DNA of 48,162 nt, from NCBI GenBank assembly GCA_964424455.1, contig CAYRJA010000006.1, positions 1 to 48,162 of the forward strand, in the 5' to 3' direction. Shown here one piece after another: positions 26,004-33,731 of this stretch. Position 1 is the first letter of the stretch. Each line of letters begins with the position of its first letter. The notes beneath the pieces are model-generated. The model was not told the origin of the DNA, searched no databases, and worked only from the letters and a program-made list of their open reading frames with translations. Position numbers and translations under genes: made by a program. This DNA is from CAYRJA01 sp964424455 (lineage in GTDB: Bacteria > Bacteroidota > Bacteroidia > Chitinophagales > UBA10324).

Positions 26004-27455
26004 ATGACAGAACAGGAATTACATAAAATCATTGACCGGCTTTTGAAACTTCCAAAAGAATGTGAGTGGGTAGAGTTTAAGATGAATTTGAAAACTGAGG
26101 AAGAAATTGGAAAATATATTTCCGCATTAAGTAATGGCGCTTGTTTGCAAAGCGAACCTCATGGCTACTTGGTTTTCGGAATTAATGATGTAACACTGCA
26201 ACCCGAAGGAACTTCGTTCAATGCATCTATGTACAAAGTCGGCAATGAGGAATTGGAGCATTGGCTGTTGCAGCGGCTTTCACCAAGAATAGAAATTTCT
26301 ATCCATGAAACAGTCTATATCGGAAAGCCAATTTCACTATTTCAGATTCAGGCGTCACATAGCCAGCCAACATGCTTTTCACAACACGACTATATCAGGG
26401 TAGGAAGCATAACCCGTTCTCTCAAGGATTTTCCTGAAAAAGAAAAAAAGATTTGGATGAAAGGGCAAAAGCAAATTTTTGAAAAAGGAATAGCACTGCA
26501 TGTTGAATCGGGAGCTGATGTGGTAGCCCTTCTTGATACCCAGTGTTATTTTGATTTATCAAAAATCCCTTATCCTTCAACCCGTGAAGCAGTAATTGAA
26601 AAATTTGTAAGCGAAAAATTTATTAACCCGTCAGCAGTTGGTTATGCAATTACCAATTTGGGTGCGCTGCTGTTTGCAAAAAATATTCGTGATTTTGATG
26701 CAGTGAAACGCAAAGCAGTTCGTGTTATCCATTATTCCGGAAAGGACAAATTGAAAACCATCAAAGAGCATGAAGGAAAATACGGTTACGCGGTTGGATT
26801 TGAAGGAATGATAAAATACATCAACGATTTGTTGCCTTCCAATGAAGTTATAGGACAGGCATTAAGAGATACCGTAAGTATGTTTCCCGAAATTGCAATT
26901 CGTGAATTAGTGGCAAACGCCATTATTCACCAGGACTTTGAAGAAAGAGGAACCGGACCTGTAGTCGAAATCTTTTCTGACCGCATTGAAATTTCAAATC
27001 CCGGTTTGCCATTGATTACTCCCAACCGCTTCATAGATGAATATCAAAGCCGCAACGAGGATTTGGCTGCCATGATGCGAAGGTTTCGTATTTGTGAAGA
27101 AAGAGGAAGCGGCATTGATAAAGTAATTACCAATATTGAATTGTATCAGTTGCCGCCTTTGGATGTACGGTTGAAAGAAAAACATACCGTTGCTATTTTG
27201 TTTGCACATAAAACATTAAATGCCATGAATAAAAACGAAAAAGTGATGGCTTGTTATCAGCATTGTTGTTTGAGATATGTGACGAATGAAAAAACGACTA
27301 ACCAAAGTGTGAGAGAACGATTTAAAATTGTTGATTCAAATTATCCTATTGCATCAAAAATTATTAAAGAAACACTTACTGCTAATTTGATAAAGGAAGC
27401 CGAGGCGCCAAATCAATCTAATAGATCAATAAACTATATTCCATTTTGGGCATGA
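26004..27455 (+). CDS. AlbA_2/AAA_4 ATP-binding protein in the hsd locus
   Basis: 483 residues. The N-terminal ~130 residues form the AlbA_2 (Schlafen-like, older name divergent AAA_4) domain: CEWVEFKMNL, GKYISALSNGACL, GYLVFGINDVT. Residues ~290-400 carry the C-terminal ATPase-like half (PEIAIRELVANAIIHQDF, RIEISNPGLP, ERGSGIDKV). The last ~75 residues look like a winged helix (CCLRYVTNEKTTNQSVRERF). Genes of this kind are frequent companions in type I restriction operons; proposed roles are regulation or RNA/DNA binding. Its TGA overlaps the ATG of the repeat ORF (ATGA, 27452-27455), implying translational coupling. The C-L-R-Y-V-T codons near 27270 resemble the repeat unit of that ORF. Confidence 0.85.
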   Translation: MTEQELHKIIDRLLKLPKECEWVEFKMNLKTEEEIGKYISALSNGACLQSEPHGYLVFGINDVTLQPEGTSFNASMYKVGNEELEHWLLQRLSPRIEISIHETVYIGKPISLFQIQASHSQPTCFSQHDYIRVGSITRSLKDFPEKEKKIWMKGQKQIFEKGIALHVESGADVVALLDTQCYFDLSKIPYPSTREAVIEKFVSEKFINPSAVGYAITNLGALLFAKNIRDFDAVKRKAVRVIHYSGKDKLKTIKEHEGKYGYAVGFEGMIKYINDLLPSNEVIGQALRDTVSMFPEIAIRELVANAIIHQDFEERGTGPVVEIFSDRIEISNPGLPLITPNRFIDEYQSRNEDLAAMMRRFRICEERGSGIDKVITNIELYQLPPLDVRLKEKHTVAILFAHKTLNAMNKNEKVMACYQHCCLRYVTNEKTTNQSVRERFKIVDSNYPIASKIIKETLTANLIKEAEAPNQSNRSINYIPFWA

Positions 27456-27763
27456 AAAAAGTATGTAATGGATATGTAACAGAAGGGGGGTATTTGAAAA
27501 TTAAATCATTGATTATCAATGATTCTTTATGTAACGGCTATGTAACCAGAAAACCTTTTGGGCATAAAAGTTTATGTGATGGGCATGTGATAGAAACCCT
27601 GCTTTTAAACAAAATGATACTGATTTTCAGCTATTTAATATGTGATGAGTATGTGATAGAGACCATCCTAAGAGGCAAAATCTTATGTAATGAATATGTA
27701 ACTGGGAACCATTTTGGGTATAAAATCTTATTTAATGGCTATTTGACTGAGAGCAAAAAATGA
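27452..27763 (+). CDS. Small ORF of internal C-x-x-Y-V-T repeats, ATGA-coupled on both sides
   Basis: 103 residues with no domain I recognise. Six copies of a short motif are spaced 22-15-22-15-15 residues apart: CNGYVTE, CNGYVTR, CDGHVIE, CDEYVIE, CNEYVTG, FNGYLTE. The start ATG overlaps the stop of the AlbA_2-family gene (ATGA) and the stop TGA overlaps the hsdS ATG (27760-27763, ATGA). All spacings are multiples of three. The double overlap and kept frame argue for translation. On the other side, the DNA itself is a periodic array (see the repeat entry), so the frame could be a by-product. The motif resembles CLRYVT in the winged helix just upstream, hinting that it arose by duplication of that segment. 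Function unknown. Confidence 0.55.
   Translation: MKKVCNGYVTEGGYLKIKSLIINDSLCNGYVTRKPFGHKSLCDGHVIETLLLNKMILIFSYLICDEYVIETILRGKILCNEYVTGNHFGYKILFNGYLTESKK
27462..27746 (+). repeat. Six-unit array of paired TATGTRAY half-sites
   Basis: Units start at 27462, 27528, 27573, 27639, 27684 and 27729 (steps 66, 45, 66, 45, 45). Each contains two TATGT(A/G)A(T/C)-like octamers 11 bp apart, for example tatgtaatggatatgtaac. The last unit has decayed (tatttaat). An 11-bp step is close to one DNA turn, so a protein-binding array upstream of hsdS is an alternative to a coding repeat. Confidence 0.75.
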
Positions 27764-29196
27764 TTGACAAAGAAAACATACCGGCAAGCTGGGAAGTGGT
27801 GAAACTGGGAGAAGTGTGTGAAATTATAATGGGTCAATCCCCGTCATCATCAACCTATAATAGAATTGGAAAAGGGCTACCATTCTTTCAAGGGAAAAAA
27901 GAATTTACAGACCTACATCCGGTAGTTGAGAAATGGTGCACTGAACCAAATAAAATCGCAGAACCAAATGACATCCTTCTTTCAGTTCGTGCACCAGTTG
28001 GAGCAACTAACATTGCTAATGAAACATGTTGCATTGGACGAGGACTTGCTGCAATTCGTTTTCCGCAAAACAATTTGTTCGTCTTTTATTTTTTGAATTT
28101 AATAGAGAAACAACTTGATGAAAAAGGAACAGGAACAACCTTCAATGCAATTTCAGGTGAGGTGCTGAAAGAGACAGAAATTCCGCTTCCACCACAAAAT
28201 GAAATCAATCGTATCGTTTCCAAAATAGAAGAACTCTTTACCGAATTAGACAAAGGCATTGAAACTTTAAAAACCACACAACAGCAACTTAAAGTTTACA
28301 GGCAGGCAGTGTTGAAATGGGCGTTTGAGGGGAAGCTTACTCGTCTGAACCGTGATTTATATGATGCAGATGATGTACATGATAATAAAACAAAAAATCA
28401 TGCCCCTCACAAAAATCAAAAAAATCACAGTGCAGACAATGGAGAATTGCCGGAGGGGTGGGAATGGAAAAAATTGGGCGATGTTTCAAAAATATCAGGA
28501 GGAATTACAAAAAATAGCACCCGAGAAAAACATAAACTCAAATTACCGTTTCTCAGAGTTGCTAATGTTTATTTTAATTCCCTTGATTTATCAAATATGC
28601 ATACGATTGGTTTGGAAGAAAAGGAGGTTGAAAGAGCCAGATTGGAAGTTGATGATTTGATATTCGTTGAAGGAAATGGAAGCATTGAACAAATAGGAAG
28701 AGTTGCACTTTGGAATGGATCCGTTAAAAATTGTGTTCATCAAAATCATTTAATAAAAGCCAGACCCTCTACATTAATATTTCCAAAGTATGCTCTTTAT
28801 TTTTTCTGTTCAAAAATTGGAAGAGACAAAATTAAATTGCAGGCAAGTTCAACTTCAGGATTACACACCTTGAGTTTAAGTAAAATTCAGAATTTGGAAT
28901 TGCCTGTTTGCTCTAAAAAAGAACAAGAAAAAATTGTAAAATCAATCGAATCCCGTCTTTCCGTATGCGATAAGATGGAAGAAACCATTTCAGAAAGTTT
29001 GCAGCAAGCCGAAGCACTGCGGTTAAGCATTTTGAAAAAAGCGTTTGAAGGAAAATTGGTGGAGCAGAATCCGAAGGATGAACCGGCTGCAAAACTGTTG
29101 GAGAAAATAAGAGCCATGAAAAAAGCTGCGGAGCAGCGAAATGTTTATAGCAAAAAGAAATCACAGTCAAAACACAGCTCCGTAGGAGCGAAATAA
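27760..29196 (+). CDS. hsdS: Type I restriction specificity subunit (HsdS)
   Basis: 478 residues: the subunit that sets the DNA target of the HsdRMS complex. Two target-recognition domains are visible, TRD1 from SWEVVKLGEV (residue ~5) and TRD2 from GWEWKKLGDVSKISGG (~232), each followed by a conserved helix ending in AFEGKL. The linker before TRD2 (residues ~196-226, rich in Asp, Asn, His and Lys) is encoded by the palindromic element at 28342-28438. The last residues (SSVGAK) are encoded by an REP-type hairpin at 29177-29189, and KAAEQR by another at 29125-29137. So repeats have been absorbed into the coding frame twice. The start overlaps the preceding repeat ORF; the stop is 3 bp before the RAYT gene. 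Confidence 0.94.
   Translation: MIDKENIPASWEVVKLGEVCEIIMGQSPSSSTYNRIGKGLPFFQGKKEFTDLHPVVEKWCTEPNKIAEPNDILLSVRAPVGATNIANETCCIGRGLAAIRFPQNNLFVFYFLNLIEKQLDEKGTGTTFNAISGEVLKETEIPLPPQNEINRIVSKIEELFTELDKGIETLKTTQQQLKVYRQAVLKWAFEGKLTRLNRDLYDADDVHDNKTKNHAPHKNQKNHSADNGELPEGWEWKKLGDVSKISGGITKNSTREKHKLKLPFLRVANVYFNSLDLSNMHTIGLEEKEVERARLEVDDLIFVEGNGSIEQIGRVALWNGSVKNCVHQNHLIKARPSTLIFPKYALYFFCSKIGRDKIKLQASSTSGLHTLSLSKIQNLELPVCSKKEQEKIVKSIESRLSVCDKMEETISESLQQAEALRLSILKKAFEGKLVEQNPKDEPAAKLLEKIRAMKKAAEQRNVYSKKKSQSKHSSVGAK
28342..28438 (+). repeat. Gene-free copy of the inverted-repeat element inside hsdS
   Basis: The left arm (from 28344, TCTGAACCGTGATTTATATG) and right arm (ending 28438, reverse complement beginning TGTCTGCACTGTGAT) match the ends of the GxxExxY element at 25489-25989. 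About 97 bp, palindromic overall, without internal stop codons, and encoding the linker between the central helix and TRD2 of HsdS. This looks like a miniature (MITE-like) derivative inserted in frame. Confidence 0.65.
29125..29189 (+). repeat. Left REP-like hairpin pair (in the hsdS 3' end)
   Basis: GCTGCGGAGCAGC (29125-29137) and GCTCCGTAGGAGC (29177-29189), each a 5-bp stem with a 3-base loop, 52 bp apart. The same ordered pair recurs at 30084-30145, on the far side of the transposase gene and tandem array, with similar flanks (gcagcraaatgtt and ggagcgaaataaa). Such pairs resemble BIMEs of REP-associated transposases. Confidence 0.8.
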
Positions 29197-29199
29197 ACA

Positions 29200-29814
29200 A
29201 TGGCAAACACCTACACCCAATTATATTTTCATGTGGTATTTGCCGTAAAAGGCAGAGCTAACCTCATTTCATCCACATGGAAAGAGGAACTCTACAAATA
29301 CATCACAGGAATCGTCACCAATAAAAACCAAAAACTCATTGCAATCAATGGTATGCCCGACCATATTCACATGCTTATCGGAACAAAACCCGATTTCAAT
29401 TTATCTGATTTGATACGGGATGTAAAAGCTAATTCATCCCGTTTTATCAATGAGCAAAAATGGATAACCGGAAAGTTTGAATGGCAACATGGGTTTGGCG
29501 CTTTTACGCTTGGACATTCACAACTTGATACAATTGTTAACTACATCCGAAATCAGGAAGAACATCATAAAATAAAATCTTTCAGAGAAGAATACATTGA
29601 ATTTTTAAACGATATGAAATTGATTTTAAGACAGAATACATCTTTGAGGAAATTTAATCTCGCTCCTACGGAGCTATATTGCCTTTCTTCTGTTATTTTC
29701 TATAAACATAACGCACCTCTGGTGCTGCACAAGAAACCGATGTTATTCTTTCATCAATATAACGCACCTCTGGTGCTGCACAAGAAACCGATGTTATTCT
29801 TTCATCAATATAAN
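29200..29814 (+). CDS. REP-associated Y1 transposase (RAYT, IS200/IS605-like), 3' end in assembly gap
   Basis: HUH single-strand transposase of the TnpA_REP type. The opening ANTYTQLYFHVVFAVKGR is typical; the metal-binding HUH motif is MPDHIHMLIG (His-Ile-His), and the catalytic Tyr is most likely in NYIRNQEEHHK. The domain is complete by about residue 147 (NDMKLILRQ), the usual length. No stop follows: the frame runs through an inverted REP hairpin (29662-29674) and into the 51-bp tandem array, where each unit encodes the same 17 residues (N-A-P-L-V-L-H-K-K-P-M-L-F-F-H-Q-Y), until the run of N. Either the repeat invaded the stop region or the stop lies in the gap. RAYTs are normally single-copy domesticated enzymes that mobilise REP hairpins, which fits the hairpins around it. 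Confidence 0.88.
29662..29674 (-). repeat. REP-like hairpin in inverted orientation
   Basis: GCTCCTACGGAGC is the reverse complement of the GCTCCGTAGGAGC at 29177-29189 and 30133-30145. It sits just after the transposase domain, so the gene is bracketed by opposing copies. Confidence 0.8.
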
Positions 29815-30079
29815 NNNNNNNNNNNNNNNNNNNNNNNNNNNNNNNNNNNNNNNNNNNNNNNNNNNNNNNNNNNNNNNNNNNNNNNNNNNNNNNNNNNNNN
29901 NNNNNNNNNNNNNCGCACCTCCGGTGCTGCAAAAGAAACCGGTATTACCCTTTTATCAATATAACGCACTTCCGGTGCTGCACAAGAAACCGGTGTTACC
30001 CTTTTACCAATATAACGCACTTCCGGTGCTGCACAAGAAACCGGTGTTATTCTTTCATCAATATAACGCACCTCCGGTT
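29710..30079 (+). repeat. 51-bp tandem array with a REP-like hairpin in each unit
   Basis: Units begin with aacgcacc or aacgcact at 29710, 29761, 29912 (partly in N), 29963, 30014 and 30065, a strict 51-bp step except across the gap. Each holds GCACC-TCC-GGTGC or a close variant, a third hairpin of the same 5-3-5 shape as the flanking REPs. The last unit is degenerate. Units before and after the gap differ slightly (ccgatgttattctttca versus ccggtgttaccctttta). True copy number is unknown. Confidence 0.88.
29814..29913. other. Assembly gap (100 N)
   Basis: Exactly 100 N inside the tandem array. A round figure indicates a placeholder of unknown real size; the array probably broke the assembly. 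Confidence 0.95.
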
Positions 30080-30083
30080 CTTA

Positions 30084-30145
30084 GCTGCGGAGCAGCAAAA
30101 TGTTAATAACAACAAACGAAAATCAAACAAAAGCTCCGTAGGAGC
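30084..30145 (+). repeat. Right REP-like hairpin pair (before hsdM)
   Basis: GCTGCGGAGCAGC at 30084-30096 and GCTCCGTAGGAGC at 30133-30145, 49 bp apart, in the same order and orientation as the left pair at 29125-29189. The second hairpin ends 19 bp before the hsdM ATG. Confidence 0.8.
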
Positions 30146-30164
30146 GAAATAAATAAAAGGAAAA

Positions 30165-31652
30165 ATGAACAACAATTCATCAGGCATCATCAGTAAAGTT
30201 TGGAGTTTCTGCACTGTATTAAAAGACGATGGTGTTGGCTACGGAGATTATCTGGAGCAACTCACTTACCTGCTGTTTTTAAAAATGGCAGACGAGTTTT
30301 CAAAACCGCCATACAATCGCAAACTGCCCATTCCAAAAAATTACAATTGGGAAAGTTTGAATGATTTGAAAGGCGCTGATTTGGAATTACACTACTCCAC
30401 TTTGCTTCGTGAACTTTCGCAAGAGAAAGGAATTTTAGGACAGATTTTTACCAAGAGCCAAAATAAAATTCAAGACCCTGCAAAACTTTACAAACTCATT
30501 CACATGATTGACGAGGAGCAGTGGAGTACAATGGGTGCAGATGTGAAAGGACAGATTTACGAAGGGCTGTTGGAGAAAAACGCAGAGGACACGAAAAGCG
30601 GAGCAGGACAATATTTTACGCCAAGAGCATTAATCAAAGCAATGGTAGAATGTGTGCAACCGCAACCGAATAAAACCATTGCCGACCCTGCTTGCGGCAC
30701 AGGAGGTTTTTTTCTTGCAGCGTATGATTACATCGCAAAAGAAAATCTTGACAAAGAGCAAAAACAATTTTTGAAATTCAAAACTTTTTTTGGAAATGAA
30801 ATTGTGGCAAGCACAAGAAGAATGTGTTTGATGAATATGTTCCTGCACAACATAGGCGACATTGATTCAGATAACTTTATTTCACCTGCTGATGCGTTGG
30901 TTGCTGATTCAGGTTTGAGAGTGGATTATGTTTTGGCAAATCCGCCATTCGGCAGAAAGAGCAGCATGACTTTCACCAATGACGAAGGTGAACAGGACAC
31001 AGACGATTTAACCTATAACCGCCAGGACTTCTGGGAGACTACCAGCAACAAGCAATTGAATTTTGTGCAGCATATCCGAACCATGCTGAACACAACAGGA
31101 CAAGCAGCCGTTGTAGTGCCCGACAATGTTTTGTTTGAAGGTGGCGCTGGTGAAACAGTTCGTAAGAAGCTGATGGAGACAACAGAGCTACACACCATAC
31201 TTCGTTTGCCAACGGGAATTTTTTATAAGCAGGGTGTAAAAGCCAATGTGATTTTCTTTGACAACAAACCGGCAGCAAAAGAGCCGTGGACAAAAGAGAT
31301 TTGGATTTACGATTTCAGAACCAACATACATTTTACATTAAAGAAAAATCCGTTGAAGGTGGAAGACCTGAAAGATTTTATTTCGTGTTACAATCCTAAC
31401 AACAGACGCAAACGGAAAGAACTTTATATCGCTGAAACCAACCCCGAAGGCAGGTGGAGAAAATTTTCTTACGAAGAAATTATTGCCCGTGATAAAACTT
31501 CGCTTGACATCACATGGCTCAAAGACAAATCACTAGCAGACCTTGACAACCTCCCCGACCCTGATGTATTAGCCGGAGATATAATAGAAAACTTAGAAGC
31601 TGGTTTGGAAAGTTTCAGGGAAATAATGCTAACGATAAACGAAAAAAAATAA
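30165..31652 (+). CDS. hsdM: Type I restriction-modification methylase subunit (HsdM)
   Basis: 495 residues: N6-adenine methyltransferase that acts with HsdS to methylate the target site and is the core of the HsdR complex. The N-terminal helical HsdM_N domain shows GYGDYLEQLTYLLFLKMADE. The S-adenosylmethionine motif is DPACGTGGFFLAAYDY (Asp174 onward) and the catalytic motif is NPPF at Asn259. Both are intact and the length is normal. It is separated from hsdS by the RAYT gene and tandem array (nearly 1 kb). It may be read from its own promoter or through the repeats; an aaaagg purine stretch precedes its ATG. Confidence 0.95.
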   Translation: MNNNSSGIISKVWSFCTVLKDDGVGYGDYLEQLTYLLFLKMADEFSKPPYNRKLPIPKNYNWESLNDLKGADLELHYSTLLRELSQEKGILGQIFTKSQNKIQDPAKLYKLIHMIDEEQWSTMGADVKGQIYEGLLEKNAEDTKSGAGQYFTPRALIKAMVECVQPQPNKTIADPACGTGGFFLAAYDYIAKENLDKEQKQFLKFKTFFGNEIVASTRRMCLMNMFLHNIGDIDSDNFISPADALVADSGLRVDYVLANPPFGRKSSMTFTNDEGEQDTDDLTYNRQDFWETTSNKQLNFVQHIRTMLNTTGQAAVVVPDNVLFEGGAGETVRKKLMETTELHTILRLPTGIFYKQGVKANVIFFDNKPAAKEPWTKEIWIYDFRTNIHFTLKKNPLKVEDLKDFISCYNPNNRRKRKELYIAETNPEGRWRKFSYEEIIARDKTSLDITWLKDKSLADLDNLPDPDVLAGDIIENLEAGLESFREIMLTINEKK

Positions 31653-31778
31653 AAACCCACCACTCAACATCAATTTTCATACACCTTCAATTTTATTGTG
31701 CAAACTAAATATTACAAGAGTTCACAGACATATTCACATACTTGACTCAACTTGTCTTTTATCTTTCCATTGAATCAT

Positions 31779-31786
31779 TACATTTG
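31779..31786 (+). promoter_or_regulatory. Candidate -7 promoter box for nuoL (TACATTTG)
   Basis: TACATTTG fits TAnnTTTG and ends 20 bp before the nuoL ATG. A TTG lies 24 bp upstream, longer than the usual 19-21 bp spacing. The same octamer precedes gldC. Confidence 0.5.
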
Positions 31787-31806
31787 CGCTGCTATAAATA
31801 TCTTTA

Positions 31807-33730
31807 ATGTCAGAATTAATCTGGTTAGTTCCTCTGATGCCGTTGCTTGGATTCGTTTTAAACGGCTTGGGATACAAGAAGTTATCGGAATCAGCAGCGG
31901 CAGCTATCGGCTGTGGCACTGTGTTAATATCGTTTTTAGCCACCATCATTATTTTCTTCTCCGACATTTCATCAGGAGGAAAAGCGGTTCAGGTGGATTT
32001 GTTCCACTGGATTACCGCAGGAAATTTTTCAGTTGATTTTTCTCTCTATGTTGACCGGCTCAGCATTCTGATGATGCTGATAGTAACAGGCGTGGGTTTT
32101 CTGATTCATGTTTACTCTATCGGCTATATGCGCGGTGATGAGGGCTTCGGTAAGTTTTTCTCTTATATGAATCTGTTCATGCTCTGCATGTTGATTCTGG
32201 TGATGGGCGCTAACTATGTAATGGTGTATATCGGATGGGAAGGTGTGGGTTTGTGTTCTTATCTGCTGATTGGCTTCTGGTTTAAGAACAAAGATTATAC
32301 TGCTGCCGGAAACAAAGCTTTTATCATGAACCGGATTGGTGACTTAGGTTTTATGCTCGGCATATTCCTGACTTTCTACACTTTCGGTACAACTGATTTT
32401 AAAGGGGTGTTTGACGGAGCCGTTCATTTTTCAGCAGGCGATCCGAAAATAATAGGTATCACTCTTTGCTTTTTCATTGGCGCTATGGGAAAGAGCGCAC
32501 AAATTCCGCTTTATACATGGCTGCCTGATGCCATGGCAGGTCCTACACCGGTATCTGCACTGATACATGCGGCAACAATGGTTACTGCAGGTATTTACAT
32601 GATAGTCCGCTCCAATATATTATACTCACTTTCGCCGGTAACACTTGGATTTGTAGCAATCATTGGCTGTGCAACTGCACTGTTTGCCGCATTGATGGCG
32701 CTCACCCAAAATGATATTAAAAAAGTGCTGGCTTATTCTACCGTAAGTCAGTTGGGATATATGTTTGTGGCGCTTGGAGTGTCGCACTATTCATCAGGAA
32801 TGTTTCATTTGATGACACATGCGTTCTTCAAAGCTTTATTATTCCTTGCAGCAGGAAGCGTGATTCATGCAATGGGCGGAGAGCAGAATATCCGGAATAT
32901 GGGCGGACTTCGTAAACATCTTCCTGTTACATTTATCACTATACTGATAGCTACTCTTGCCATCAGCGGGTTTCCACCGTTTGCAGGATTCTTTTCAAAA
33001 GATGAAATTTTAGTAGCAGCTTATTCACAATCATTCTGGCTGTATTTTATTCTGTTGCTCACATCTGTACTTACTGCATTTTATATGTTCCGTATGCTGA
33101 TGATGACTTTCTTCGGAGAATTTCGTGGGACACATCACCAGTTGGAACATTTACATGAATCGCCTAAAGTGATGACAATGCCTCTGATTGCACTGGCTGT
33201 ACTGTCAGTTGTTGGCGGATTCTTTGGTATTCCCGAAGCGCTGGGCGGGAAACATTCACTCGCCGGATACCTTGCACCCATATTCACTGACAATTCACGA
33301 TTAGTGTTGAATGAACCCTCTCACTTGATTGAATATTCAACCATGCTGTTGTCAATAGCGATTGTAGCAGTGATTTACTATTACACTCAACAGCGTTATG
33401 CAAAGCAGGAAGTTCATNNNNNNNNNNCAGGTAATGCACGAAGAGAAGATGAGTAAAATGAACAAGTTATCTTACCATAAATTTTATGTGGATGAAATTT
33501 ATAATGCGTTGATTGTAAAACCGATGGATTTGATTTCTTCTGCTCTTGGAAGAGTAGTTGACCGGCAAGTGGTTGACGGCATAGTGGAAGGCGGAGGAAG
33601 TTTTACCATTTATCTAAGTAATATGTTACGACAGTTACAAACCGGCAACATTGGTTTTTATGTACTGATTATGGTACTGGGCATAGCTGCCATTTTATTT
33701 TATGGAATAATAAAAGTTGGAGGATTCTGA
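31807..33730 (+). CDS. nuoL: NADH-quinone oxidoreductase subunit L, interrupted by a 10-N gap
   Basis: Antiporter-like proton-pumping subunit of respiratory complex I in the inner membrane. The N-terminal ~537 residues are continuous and show the family core GKSAQIPLYTWLPDAMAGPTP (read in two pieces), SALIHAATMVTAG, and many membrane helices. The 10 N at 33418-33427 then break the frame. After the gap the C-terminal ~100 residues continue in another frame (YHKFYVDEIYNALIVKP, the NuoL tail) to TGA 33728-33730. The total span is not a multiple of three, so the gap length is wrong by one or two bases modulo three. This is an assembly artefact, not a frameshift mutation. nuoM begins 1 bp after the stop. 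Confidence 0.95.
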
Positions 33731-33731
33731 T

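Noticed and set aside
27462..27746. CRISPR array
   Set aside because: Periodic repeats are present, but the units are short, degenerate, 45 or 66 bp apart, keep a reading frame, and no cas gene is nearby.
29924..30106. Short ORFs within the 51-bp array on both strands
   Set aside because: All frames in the array are open because the unit is a multiple of three; no start context or conservation supports genes, and several run into the N gap.
33398..33730. Separate 110-codon gene overlapping the end of nuoL
   Set aside because: It is the C-terminal part of NuoL put into another frame by the 10-N gap.
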